A stretch of 64,000 nucleotides of DNA from Pseudomonas laurylsulfatiphila. GTDB lineage: Bacteria > Pseudomonadota > Gammaproteobacteria > Pseudomonadales > Pseudomonadaceae. The notes under the pieces are model-generated. The model was not told the origin of the DNA, made no database searches, and saw only the letters and a list, made by a program, of their open reading frames with translations. A program made the position numbers and the translations under genes. Shown piece by piece: positions 52,871 through 61,251 of this stretch (positions within the stretch are counted from its first letter, which is position 1; each line of letters opens with the position of its first letter). The stretch covers positions 1-64,000 of the forward strand of contig NZ_NIRS01000006.1 in assembly GCF_002934665.1 (NCBI RefSeq), written 5' to 3'.

Positions 52871-54046
52871 TCACTCGATGATGTTGAAATCGCTCAGGTA
52901 CTCATCGGAGATTTCCAGGCCCAGGCCCGGCTTGTTGTCATCCAGTTGGATGTAGCCGTTGACCGGTTGCGGCTCGCCCTTGAACACGTAGTAGAAGAGC
53001 TCGTTGCCGACTTCGACGTCGAACACCGGGAAGAACTCGGCCATAGGCGAAGCCGTGGTGGACATGGTCAGGTGGTAGTTGTGCATCTGCCCGGCATGCG
53101 GGATGACCGGCACCGACCAGGCCTCGGCCATGGCGTTGATCTTGCGCGCGGCGGTGATGCCGCCGACGCGGTTGGTGTCGTACTGGATCACGTCGACGGC
53201 GCGGCGTTCCAGCAGGTCCTTGAAGCCGTAGGAAGTGAATTCATGTTCGCCGCCGGAGATCGGCATGATCCCCATCTTCTTCAGCTCGATGTAGCCTTCG
53301 ATGTCGTCGGCGATCACCGGTTCTTCGAGCCAGCGCGGCTCGAACTCGGCGAGTTTCGGCAACATGCGCCGGGCATACTCGAGGGTCCAGCCCATGTAGC
53401 ATTCGAGCATGATGTCGACGTCGGGGCCGGCCAGCTCACGCAGGGCGCGCACCTGTTCGATGTTGCGGCGCATGCCCGCCGGACCGTCCTTCGGGCCGTA
53501 GCCGAAGCGCATTTTCAGCGCGGTGAAGCCCTGACTCAGGTAGCCCTGGGCTTCTTCGAGAAACAGGTCGAGGTTGTCGTTGGCGTAGAGCTTGGACGCG
53601 TAGGTCCAGATCTTTTCCTTGGTGCGCCCGCCCAGCAGCTTGAACACGGGCTTGTTCACTGCTTTGCCCATGATGTCCCAGATCGCGATGTCGATGGCCG
53701 AGATCGCCGCCATGCCGATGCCCTTGCGGCCCCAGGCGTGGCTCTGGCGGTACATTTTCTGCCAGATGTATTCGTTGTCGAACGGGTCTTCGCCAATGGC
53801 GATCGGCGCCAGGTAGGTGTCGATGATTTCCTTGGCCACACGCGGCGCCAGGGCGCAGTTACCGATGCCGACGAGGCCGGTGTCGGTCTCGACTTCCACC
53901 ACCAGCCAGCCGTGGAAACGGAACGAGCCCATGGCGTCGCCGCGCTCGAACAGAATGTCGCTGGCGTTGGTGCAGAAGTGCGCCTGGGGTGGCACGACTT
54001 TGCCTTTCCACTCGAAAACGCGGGTACGGATCGCTTTGATTTTCAT
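52871..54046 (-). CDS. Enolase-superfamily sugar-acid dehydratase (rhamnonate/lyxonate dehydratase-like)
   Basis: A 391-residue mandelate-racemase-subgroup enzyme of the enolase superfamily. It would remove water from an aldonic acid to make a 2-keto-3-deoxy acid. Catalytic candidates are Lys178 (ALKMRF), the metal ligands Glu215 (MLECYMGW), Glu241 (EEP) and Glu267 (GGEHE), and the His317-Asp290 pair (PHAGQ, QYDTN). The pattern is closest to rhamnonate dehydratase relatives; the operon with an FAH-type dehydratase and a semialdehyde dehydrogenase fits the L-lyxonate route described in P. aeruginosa. It is the first gene of the operon (start ATG 54046), with a LysR-type box 143 bases upstream. 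Confidence 0.83.
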   Translation of the reverse strand: MKIKAIRTRVFEWKGKVVPPQAHFCTNASDILFERGDAMGSFRFHGWLVVEVETDTGLVGIGNCALAPRVAKEIIDTYLAPIAIGEDPFDNEYIWQKMYRQSHAWGRKGIGMAAISAIDIAIWDIMGKAVNKPVFKLLGGRTKEKIWTYASKLYANDNLDLFLEEAQGYLSQGFTALKMRFGYGPKDGPAGMRRNIEQVRALRELAGPDVDIMLECYMGWTLEYARRMLPKLAEFEPRWLEEPVIADDIEGYIELKKMGIMPISGGEHEFTSYGFKDLLERRAVDVIQYDTNRVGGITAARKINAMAEAWSVPVIPHAGQMHNYHLTMSTTASPMAEFFPVFDVEVGNELFYYVFKGEPQPVNGYIQLDDNKPGLGLEISDEYLSDFNIIE

Positions 54047-54188
54047 GAATAGAGTTTCCTTGCGCTGCCGGCTTCTTGTCATTGTGAGTCGCTGCACAAT
54101 GCCGCTCGGGTGGCGGTCTTGCGCATTCGATGGAGCGACTTTAGCCAGCGGCCAAGGGCTGCGGATAATCACTTATGCGTATCCGGCG

Positions 54189-54203
54189 ATAACCTGGAGT
54201 GAT
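54189..54203. promoter_or_regulatory. LysR-type box before the dehydratase operon (copy 1)
   Basis: ATAACCTGGAGTGAT, close to the two better copies ATAACCCxAGGCTAT at 57732-57746 and 57908-57922 (shared ATAACC start). It lies 143 bases before the dehydratase start. A further half-site (ATAACCC on the minus strand) is at 54230-54236. Confidence 0.5.
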
Positions 54204-54250
54204 AGCAAAAACTGATTAGTAGGCATGTCGGGTTATCAGGGTGAAACAAA

Positions 54251-54328
54251 AAAGATCGCGGCCTTCGGCAGCTCCTACAGAAGAATGCGATCCCCTGTAG
54301 GAGCTGCCGAAGGCTGCGATCTTTTGAC
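54251..54328. repeat. REP-type inverted pair (TAGGAGCTGCCG family)
   Basis: AAAGATCGCGGCCTTCGGCA...CTACAG and its complement about 18 bases apart, with GATCTTTTG ends outside. It lies between the two sugar-acid operons and may separate them. Confidence 0.9.
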
Positions 54329-54338
54329 CTTTCAACAA

Positions 54339-55343
54339 TCAGTAACTATTGCCACCCATCCGGCACGCAATCTCGAACGCCTGGCGAATCGCGCCGACAT
54401 TGGCCTTGCCCTGCCCCGCGATGTCGAACGCGGTGCCATGGGCCGGGGTGGTGATCGGGATCGGTAAGCCGCCCTGCACCGTGACGCCACGGGAGAAGCC
54501 CATCAGCTTGATCGCGATCTGACCCTGGTCGTGGTACATCGTGACCACCGCGTCGAAGGCACTGGCATCACCCTGGACCTTGAGGAAGATCGTGTCGGCC
54601 GGATAAGGCCCGTCCGCCGCGATCCCCAGTGCCTGCGCCGAACGCACCGCCGGGCCGATGATGTCCAGTTCCTCGCGACCGAACGAACCGTTATCACCGT
54701 TATGCGGATTCAGCCCGCAGACGCCGATGCGCGGCTTTTCCAGCCCGTTGCGCTTGAGCGCGGTGTCGATCAGTTGAATCGCTTCCACCACCCGTTGCTG
54801 GCTGAGCAGGCCCGGTACATCGGCCAAGGCCACATGCGAGGTCACCCGCGAAGTCCAGAGATTGTCGAGTACGTTGAATTCGCAGAACGGCCCATGGAAA
54901 TCCAGCAGCTCGGCGAACCAGTGCAGCTCATCGCTGTGGGCCATGCCGGCCATGTGCAGTGAAGTCTTGTTCAATGGCCCGAACAACACGGCGTCGGTAA
55001 TGCCCGCTTCGGTCAGGCGCAGGGCTTTTTCCAGGGTGTCGAGGCTGTAGCGGCCACCGATGACGCTGGCCTCGCTACGCGGAAATTCACCAAGGGTGTC
55101 GCCGCGAAAGTCATAGAACAGCGGCGTGTCATCGACGAATGCCAACTGCTCCAGGAACTCGACGCGACGATAGGGAAATTCCATGCCGGCAATGCGCATG
55201 CCGCGACGCATTTCCGCTTCGTCGGCGATCAGGATCACATTGGCCTGGGCACGCACTTCAGGCTCGCCCAGCAGGCGCGCAATCAGCTCAGGGCCGATGC
55301 CCGCCGGGTCACCCAGGACCATCGCGATGGTGGATTTGCTCAT
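54339..55343 (-). CDS. PdxA-like 4-hydroxythreonine-4-phosphate dehydrogenase family protein
   Basis: A 334-residue member of the PdxA family, with the start LGDPAGIGPE, the metal-binding His in VTMYHDQGQ and the C-terminal TPAHGTAFDIAGQGKA. True PdxA works in vitamin B6 synthesis and usually lies near surA or ksgA. Copies in catabolic operons (PdxA2) act on four-carbon sugar-acid phosphates such as D-threonate or D-erythronate 4-phosphate. The setting here, after an MFS and a lactonase-like gene, supports a catabolic role, although no kinase gene is seen. Its ATG overlaps the previous stop (ATGA). Confidence 0.82.
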   Translation of the reverse strand: MSKSTIAMVLGDPAGIGPELIARLLGEPEVRAQANVILIADEAEMRRGMRIAGMEFPYRRVEFLEQLAFVDDTPLFYDFRGDTLGEFPRSEASVIGGRYSLDTLEKALRLTEAGITDAVLFGPLNKTSLHMAGMAHSDELHWFAELLDFHGPFCEFNVLDNLWTSRVTSHVALADVPGLLSQQRVVEAIQLIDTALKRNGLEKPRIGVCGLNPHNGDNGSFGREELDIIGPAVRSAQALGIAADGPYPADTIFLKVQGDASAFDAVVTMYHDQGQIAIKLMGFSRGVTVQGGLPIPITTPAHGTAFDIAGQGKANVGAIRQAFEIACRMGGNSY

Positions 55344-56299
55344 GCTTCACTCCTCAAGGGTTCAGGCTGCGCCCGGTCGTTGGCGCAAGGCTCGCAGCGA
55401 TAGATCCGCTGCGCGTTGCTGTAGAAAAGTCGTTCCTGATCGGCTGTCGGCAGATCGGCGACGATGGATTTGAAACCGCTGTAGATGTCGTCGAACGAGC
55501 CGCACAGGCTGTCCACGGGGAAGTTGCTGGCGAACATCGCCCGGTGGCTGCCGAACATGGCGATCACCTCGCGCACGATCCAGGCGTTGTCCTTGGCGCG
55601 CCAGCGCTGGCCGCCCTGCCCCAGGCCGGAAATTTTCACCTGCACGTTCGGCCACTGCGCCAGCCGCGCCATCGCCAGACGCCAGCCCGCCAGGCCTTCG
55701 GCACTGCGGTCATTGGGCAAACCGGCGTGGTTGAGAATCAGCGTGATGCCGGGAAAATCCCGGGCCAGGCGTTCGGCCTCGTGCAGGTTCCACCAGGGCG
55801 TCTGCAAATCGAAATGCAGCCCCAGCCCTTCGAGCGCGGCGTAACTGCGGCGCCAGTGTTCGTCACTCATCAGGCTGCGCATGTGCCCAACCTGCGCCGG
55901 CGCGATCGGGCCACCGGGTTTGTGGCGCACGCTGCGCACATGCTTGAAGCGCGCCTGTTCGGTGAGCACATCGATAGCGTCCGGATGATCGAGCCAGGCT
56001 TGCGCCACGACCGCATTGGGCACGCCGTAGCGGGTGGCCAGTTGCTCGATGAAACGGGTTTCGCCAATCGGGTCCTGCGGGTTCCACTCGGTCTCGACGT
56101 ACACCGTTTGCACGACGTTATGCGAACCTGCATCGGCGAAGTAATCCTCGGGAAAATAGCGGCGCTTGATCGCGCTGTAGTCTCCGTAGCGAAACGGTAT
56201 GTTGGCCTCGGGGGCAAGCCATGGGTGGTCGTTGACGGTCGGGTCCCAGAAGTGATGATGGGCGTCGATGATCGGGCCGTTCCACAACGCGTTAGTCAT
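55340..56299 (-). CDS. Amidohydrolase-family protein (sugar lactonase-like)
   Basis: A 319-residue TIM-barrel hydrolase of the COG3618 type, with the N-terminal metal motif IDAHHHFWDP (H-x-H) and the conserved ILNHAGLP and ASNFPVDSL segments. Relatives include L-fucono-1,5-lactonase and 2-pyrone-4,6-dicarboxylate hydrolase. In this setting, opening of a sugar-acid lactone is likely. ATG 56299 overlaps the end of the MFS gene by 8 bases, and its stop overlaps the PdxA-like start, so the three genes are translationally coupled. Confidence 0.83.
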   Translation of the reverse strand: MTNALWNGPIIDAHHHFWDPTVNDHPWLAPEANIPFRYGDYSAIKRRYFPEDYFADAGSHNVVQTVYVETEWNPQDPIGETRFIEQLATRYGVPNAVVAQAWLDHPDAIDVLTEQARFKHVRSVRHKPGGPIAPAQVGHMRSLMSDEHWRRSYAALEGLGLHFDLQTPWWNLHEAERLARDFPGITLILNHAGLPNDRSAEGLAGWRLAMARLAQWPNVQVKISGLGQGGQRWRAKDNAWIVREVIAMFGSHRAMFASNFPVDSLCGSFDDIYSGFKSIVADLPTADQERLFYSNAQRIYRCEPCANDRAQPEPLRSEA

Positions 56300-57632
56300 G
56301 GCGCACCTCGTCGAGGCTGATGAACAAGGTCGCGAGCACGAAGACTGCCGAGCACGCCGCGAAGAACCCGAGCACCGGGGCGAAGCCACCGGCCGCTTGC
56401 AGAATCACGCCCACCAGGATCGGCACCACGATGCCGCCGCTGCTACCGGCCATGTTCATCACGCCACCGATCAAACCGACCCGCGCCGGCGCCGCCAGCA
56501 GCGCCGGGAAGCTCCAGTAGAGGCTGCCCCACATCAGGAAGAACGCGGTCATGGCCAACAGCGCCACCGCCGCAAAGGGATTGCTCAAGGTCGGCAGCAA
56601 CAGGAATGCGCCGAGGGCCACCAGCCCGGAAAACGCCAGCAGGCTCTTGACCGCCACCCCGCGACTCACGCCTTTGCGAATCAAGCCATCACAGAGGAAA
56701 CCTCCGGTCAACGAACCGAGTGCCCCGCAGACAAAAATCACGAAGGTCGCCGCACCAATCCCCTTGATATCGAAACCCCGGGCCTGGGCCAAGTAACTCG
56801 GGCCCCAGGTCAGCAGGCCGAAATACACCATCGCCCAACTCGCCCGGCCGATCAGCAAACCGCTGAGCGAGCGTGGCGCAATACCCAGCCCCTTGACCGG
56901 CGCTCGGGCCGCTTCGGCGGCGGGCGTTGCACGGCCGGCGTTGATTTTCTCAAGCTCCGCCGCATTGACTTGCGGGTGACCGGCCGGGTCATCGCGCAGA
57001 TAACGCCGTGCCAGCCAGGCCAGCACCAGGGTGGCGATACCGGCGATCACGAAGGCCAGGCGCCAGGAGTCCAGCGAGGCAATCAGCCAGGCAATGATCA
57101 ACCCGCCAAGGGCCACGCCCAACGGGCTGCCGCTGTCCATCAATACCGCGCCGCGACTGCGTTCGCTCGGGGCCAGCCACAGGGAAATCAGCTTGCCGCC
57201 CGACGGGAACAGCGGTGCTTCGGCGGCGCCCAGTGCAACCCGGGCAAACAACAATGACAAGCCGCCGGTAGCAAACGCCGCCAGCACCTGAAACGTGCCC
57301 CACAACCCGGTGGACCAACTGATGACCCGGTGCGGGCCGAAGCGATCGATCAACCAGCCGCCGGGAATCTGCAACAGTGCGTAGGCCCAGAAGAAGCTGC
57401 TGAGGATCAGCCCTTGCAGGCTCGGCGACAGGGAAAACTCATGGGCGATGGTCGGCATCGCAATGGACAGCGACACCCGGTCGATCAGGTTGACCATGGT
57501 CAGCGCGAAGATGATCGCGAAGATCCGCCAGCGTACGTTGCTGGCTTTGGCGGTACCGGCCTGCGGCCTGATCGCTTCGTTGGGCTGGGCAACTGCGCCG
57601 GGCAGATGCAGGGAAGCACTGGGACGAACCAT
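56292..57632 (-). CDS. MFS transporter, anion:cation symporter type (sugar-acid uptake)
   Basis: A 446-residue, 12-helix major facilitator protein of the anion:cation symporter family, which includes glucarate, galactonate and tartrate carriers. Visible patterns are NLIDRVSLSIAMPTI (helix 1) and LLQIPGGWLIDRFGPHRV (loop 2-3). GAGG lies 8 bases before ATG 57632. It is the first gene of a leftward operon with a lactonase-like and a PdxA-like gene. A LysR-type box lies 100 bases upstream in the region shared with tctC. Confidence 0.87.
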   Translation of the reverse strand: MVRPSASLHLPGAVAQPNEAIRPQAGTAKASNVRWRIFAIIFALTMVNLIDRVSLSIAMPTIAHEFSLSPSLQGLILSSFFWAYALLQIPGGWLIDRFGPHRVISWSTGLWGTFQVLAAFATGGLSLLFARVALGAAEAPLFPSGGKLISLWLAPSERSRGAVLMDSGSPLGVALGGLIIAWLIASLDSWRLAFVIAGIATLVLAWLARRYLRDDPAGHPQVNAAELEKINAGRATPAAEAARAPVKGLGIAPRSLSGLLIGRASWAMVYFGLLTWGPSYLAQARGFDIKGIGAATFVIFVCGALGSLTGGFLCDGLIRKGVSRGVAVKSLLAFSGLVALGAFLLLPTLSNPFAAVALLAMTAFFLMWGSLYWSFPALLAAPARVGLIGGVMNMAGSSGGIVVPILVGVILQAAGGFAPVLGFFAACSAVFVLATLFISLDEVRHD

Positions 57633-57731
57633 GGTGCATGCCTCGTTTATTATTTTTGTGGAGATGCAGACGTTGATAAGCACTATCGAAGGCTCGCTGA
57701 TAACCGTCTAATCAAAACTTGAAATCAGGCG

Positions 57732-57746
57732 ATAGCCTCGGGTTAT
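57732..57746. promoter_or_regulatory. LysR-type box before the MFS operon (copy 2)
   Basis: On the minus strand this 15-mer reads ATAACCCGAGGCTAT, an interrupted palindrome with T-N11-A geometry. It differs in one base from the copy at 57908-57922 and lies 100 bases before the MFS start. Confidence 0.65.
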
Positions 57747-57792
57747 GTCATGCCCTGCTTTCAACGACCTTTCAACGTTGCCACGCATTCTT

Positions 57793-57895
57793 CTGTAGGA
57801 GCGAGCCTGCTCGCGATGGTCTTCAACGAAAACGCGAGTTTCCTGAATTAACGCGGTGCCCTTGAGTCCATCGCGAGCGGGCTCGCTCCTACAGA
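57793..57895. repeat. REP inverted pair (TAGGAGCGAGCC variant)
   Basis: CTGTAGGAGCGAGCCTGCTCGCGA and its complement, about 55 bases apart, a TAGGAGC variant of the main family. It sits between the two LysR-type boxes of the divergent MFS-tctC region. Confidence 0.9.
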
Positions 57896-57907
57896 GTTTG
57901 CCAAGCT

Positions 57908-57922
57908 ATAACCCCAGGCTAT
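57908..57922. promoter_or_regulatory. LysR-type box before tctCBA (copy 3)
   Basis: ATAACCCCAGGCTAT, an ATA-N9-TAT palindrome with T-N11-A geometry, nearly identical to copy 2 in inverse orientation. It lies 130 bases before the tctC start. Confidence 0.65.
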
Positions 57923-58051
57923 CGGTGTATGTATTGTTTTGACTAGACGCCGTGCCCGCACCTTCACACACTCGGGCCAGGCTTGCGGCTTTACCGCGCA
58001 AACAAGCCGCTCATAACAATTACAAGAACATAAATACGAGGCTCTTCCATC

Positions 58052-59068
58052 ATGCGAAATGCATTCGTCCGTCGTACATCCCGTCTGTTTCTTGGTTGCG
58101 CACTGATCGCCGCCGGTACCCTTCCCGCTCTCGCCAACGCCGCCTGGCAACCGGACAAGAACGTCGAAATCGTCGTAGCCGGCGGTCCCGGTGGCGGTAC
58201 CGACCAGCTCGGTCGCCTGATCCAGTCGATCATCACCACGCACAAGCTGCTCGACGTGAACACCATCGTCCTCAACAAGGGCGGTGGCAACGGCGCCGAA
58301 GCCTTCCTCGACCTGAAAATGAGCAAGGGCGATGCCGACAAACTGGTGATCGGCACCAACAACATCTACCTGTTGCCGCTGGTGTCCAAGCTCGGCTACG
58401 AGTGGCAGGAACTGACCCCGATTGCCGCCGTGGCCGAGGATGACTTCATTCTCTGGAGCTACAAGGGTGCGCCGTGGAAAGACGCTAAAAGCTTCTACGA
58501 AGCGGTCAAGGCCGACCCGTCGAACCTGCGCATGGGCGGCAGCCAATCCAAGGACGTCGACCAGACCCTGACCCTGCTGCTGAACCAGACCAACAACAGC
58601 AAACTGGTGTACATCCCGTTCAAGAGCGGCAGCGAAGCCGCGACGCAACTGGCCGGCAAGCACATCGCTGCCAACGTCAACAATCCAAGCGAGAGCATCA
58701 GCCAATGGCGTGGCGATCAGGTCGAGCCGCTCTGCGTGTTCAGTAAGGAGCGCATGGGCTATACCGACAAAGTCGCCGGTGACAAATCCTGGGCCGACGT
58801 CCCGACCTGTCACGAACAAGGCCTGGGCATCGATCAGTACCGCTTCCCGCGCACCGTGTTCATGCCCGGCGACGTCACCGCCGAGCAGCGTGCGTTCTAT
58901 GTCGAGTTGATGCGCAAAGTCACCCAGACCGATGAGTTCAAGGCTTACGTGAAGCAGAACGCTCTGGTGCCAACCTTCCTCGAGGGCGAGCCGCTGACCG
59001 CCTACATCGAAAAAGACACCGCCCGCGTCACGCCGGTGTTCAAAGAGGCCGGCTGGCTGAAAAACTGA
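58052..59068 (+). CDS. tctC: Tripartite tricarboxylate-type transporter, periplasmic binding protein
   Basis: A 338-residue periplasmic solute-binding protein with a signal peptide ending near LPALANA (about residue 29). The mature start (AWQPDKNVEIVVAGGPGGGTDQLGR) carries the Gly-rich loop of TctC/Bug proteins that bind carboxylates. It delivers its ligand to TctA/TctB. It heads a rightward operon tctC-tctB-tctA, possibly followed by the LysR gene, and is divergent from the MFS operon. The ligand is unknown; a sugar acid is likely from context. Confidence 0.9.
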   Translation: MRNAFVRRTSRLFLGCALIAAGTLPALANAAWQPDKNVEIVVAGGPGGGTDQLGRLIQSIITTHKLLDVNTIVLNKGGGNGAEAFLDLKMSKGDADKLVIGTNNIYLLPLVSKLGYEWQELTPIAAVAEDDFILWSYKGAPWKDAKSFYEAVKADPSNLRMGGSQSKDVDQTLTLLLNQTNNSKLVYIPFKSGSEAATQLAGKHIAANVNNPSESISQWRGDQVEPLCVFSKERMGYTDKVAGDKSWADVPTCHEQGLGIDQYRFPRTVFMPGDVTAEQRAFYVELMRKVTQTDEFKAYVKQNALVPTFLEGEPLTAYIEKDTARVTPVFKEAGWLKN

Positions 59069-59121
59069 GTTGCTCACGGCCGCCCGCCCTGCGTACGGCC
59101 GTCACCTCTGGAGGTGCTTTC

Positions 59122-59655
59122 ATGTCCCATTCTTCGGATTCACCACCGCTGGTCGGTACGCGCTGGGTCGAACTCGGCCTGGCACTCTTCACCACGCTGA
59201 TCGGCGCGGTGGTGATGTTCGGCAGTGTCGAACAGGGTATCGGCTGGGGTGATGCCGGCCCCGAGCCGGGTTACTTTCCCTTCTACATCGGCCTGATGTT
59301 GAGCGCCGCCAGTGTGGCCAACGGCGTGTTGACCCTGGTGCGCTGGCAAGCCCTGGGTATTTCATTCGTCAGCCGCAGTGCGTTCAGGCAAGTGCTGTCG
59401 GTGTTCGTGCCCATCGCGCTATTCGTCGGTGCGATGCCGTTCACCGGTATCTACGTCGCTTCGGCCTGCTTCATTGCCTGGTTCATGTGGCGTGACAAGG
59501 TCCGCGCCAAGCCTTACGGCAAATGGATGATCGGTAGCGTGTCCCTGGGCGCGGTGCTGGCCAGTTACCTGATCTTCGCGCTGTGGTTCAAAGTGCCGCT
59601 GGATGCCGGCCCAATGGGCGACTGGATTGCCCTGGCCGGGAGACATTTCAAATGA
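59122..59655 (+). CDS. tctB: Tripartite tricarboxylate transporter, small membrane subunit
   Basis: A 177-residue membrane protein with four hydrophobic segments, the size and pattern of TctB (DAGPEPGYFPFYIGLMLSAAS is typical). A GGAGG ribosome site lies before ATG 59122. Its stop overlaps the tctA start (ATGA), so translation of the two is coupled. Confidence 0.88.
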   Translation: MSHSSDSPPLVGTRWVELGLALFTTLIGAVVMFGSVEQGIGWGDAGPEPGYFPFYIGLMLSAASVANGVLTLVRWQALGISFVSRSAFRQVLSVFVPIALFVGAMPFTGIYVASACFIAWFMWRDKVRAKPYGKWMIGSVSLGAVLASYLIFALWFKVPLDAGPMGDWIALAGRHFK

Positions 59656-61181
59656 GCGAGTTCGATTCCCTGCTGCAAGGCATGAACCTGATCCTCACGC
59701 CGGGCCATATCGGCCTGATGGTGATCGGCGTGCTGCTGGGCATTCTGGTCGGCGTACTGCCCGGTCTCGGTGCCCCCAATGGCGTGGCGTTGCTGCTACC
59801 GCTGACGTTCACCATGTCGCCGGTGTCGGCGATCATCCTGCTGTCGTGCATGTACTGGGGCGCGCTGTTCGGCGGTTCGATCACCTCGATCCTGTTCAAC
59901 ATCCCCGGTGAGCCCTCATCGGTGGCGACTACCTTCGACGGTTACCCGATGGCCCGTGAAGGCCGCGCCGCCGAAGCCCTGACCGCCGCGTTCAGTTCGG
60001 CGTTGCTGGGTGCGTTGGCCGGCGTGTTGTTGCTGACGTTCCTGTCGACAAAAATTGCCGCGTTCGCCATGTCCTTCAGTTCGCCGGAGTTCTTCGCGGT
60101 GTACCTGTTGGCGTTCTGCACCTTCATCGGCATGAGCAAGAACCCGCCGCTGAAAACCGTGGTGGCGATGATGATCGGTTTCGCCATGGCCGCCGTCGGC
60201 ATGGACACCGTGTCCGGCAACCTGCGCCTGACCTTCGACCAGCCGATCCTGATGACCGGCATCAGCTTTGAAGTGGCGGTGATCGGCCTTTTCGGCATCG
60301 GCGAAATCCTCTGCACCGTGGAAGAGGGACTGGTATTCCGCGGCGAGCATGCGCGGATCACGCCGATGGTGATCCTGCGCACCTGGGCCAAATTGCCGCG
60401 TTACTGGTGGACGATTGTGCGCAGCACCCTCGTCGGCTGCTGGATGGGCATTACCCCTGGCGGGCCGACTGCCGCGTCGTTCATGAGCTACAGCCTGGCC
60501 CGGCGTTTCTCGAAAAACCGCGACAACTTCGGCAAAGGCGAACTCGAAGGGGTGATCGCCCCGGAAACCGCTGACCACGCGGCCGGCACCAGTGCCCTGC
60601 TGCCGATGCTGACCCTGGGCATTCCCGGTTCGGCGACTGCGGCGGTGATGCTCGGTGGCCTGATGATCTGGGGTTTGCACCCGGGGCCGACGCTGTTCGT
60701 CGAGCAACACGATTTTGTCTGGGGCCTGATCGCCAGCATGTACCTGGGCAACGTGGTGAGTCTGATCGTGGTGCTGGCCACCGTGCCGCTGTTCGCTTCG
60801 ATCCTGCGCATCCCGTTCTCGATCATCGCGCCGATCATCATCATGGTCTGCGCCATCGGTGCCTACTCGGTGCACAACTCGTTCTTCGACGTGGTGCTGA
60901 TGCTGGGCTTCGGTGCACTGGGTTATCTGTTCAAGAAACTCGGCTACCCGATTGCGCCGCTGGTGTTGGCGGCAGTGCTGGGCGACAAGGCAGAAGATGC
61001 GTTCCGTCAGTCGATGCTGTTCTCCGATGGGCACCTGGGGATTTTCTGGTCCAACCCCTTGGTCGGCAGCTTGACCACGGCGGCGCTGCTGATGCTGTTC
61101 TGGCCGCTGATTTCCAAAGCGCTGCAAACCCTGATCGGCCTGCGCAAACCTCAGGTCGCCAAACCAAAATCGGTGCTGTGA
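59652..61181 (+). CDS. tctA: Tripartite tricarboxylate transporter, large membrane subunit
   Basis: A 509-residue, roughly 12-helix membrane protein. The TctA hallmarks GVLPGLGAPNGVALLLPLTF, MYWGALFGGSITSILFNIPGE and GITPGGPTAASFMSY are present. It forms the transport channel with TctB and uses an ion gradient. The start is ATG 59652, overlapping the tctB stop. The LysR gene starts about 70 bases after the stop on the same strand. Confidence 0.93.
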   Translation: MSEFDSLLQGMNLILTPGHIGLMVIGVLLGILVGVLPGLGAPNGVALLLPLTFTMSPVSAIILLSCMYWGALFGGSITSILFNIPGEPSSVATTFDGYPMAREGRAAEALTAAFSSALLGALAGVLLLTFLSTKIAAFAMSFSSPEFFAVYLLAFCTFIGMSKNPPLKTVVAMMIGFAMAAVGMDTVSGNLRLTFDQPILMTGISFEVAVIGLFGIGEILCTVEEGLVFRGEHARITPMVILRTWAKLPRYWWTIVRSTLVGCWMGITPGGPTAASFMSYSLARRFSKNRDNFGKGELEGVIAPETADHAAGTSALLPMLTLGIPGSATAAVMLGGLMIWGLHPGPTLFVEQHDFVWGLIASMYLGNVVSLIVVLATVPLFASILRIPFSIIAPIIIMVCAIGAYSVHNSFFDVVLMLGFGALGYLFKKLGYPIAPLVLAAVLGDKAEDAFRQSMLFSDGHLGIFWSNPLVGSLTTAALLMLFWPLISKALQTLIGLRKPQVAKPKSVL

Positions 61182-61251
61182 CACGCCAAAGCTGGCAACG
61201 CCTGGCATTTGTTGTCAGGCTTGCCGCAGGACTTTTTTGCGAGCACGGCCC

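Noticed and set aside
54339..55343. True vitamin B6 gene pdxA
   Set aside because: The family match is good, but the position in a catabolic operon with an MFS transporter and a lactonase-like gene, far from surA/ksgA, makes a catabolic PdxA2-type role more likely.
59916..61208. 430-codon minus-strand frame opposite tctA
   Set aside because: Antisense artefact with Gln/His/Arg-rich composition over a clear TctA membrane protein.
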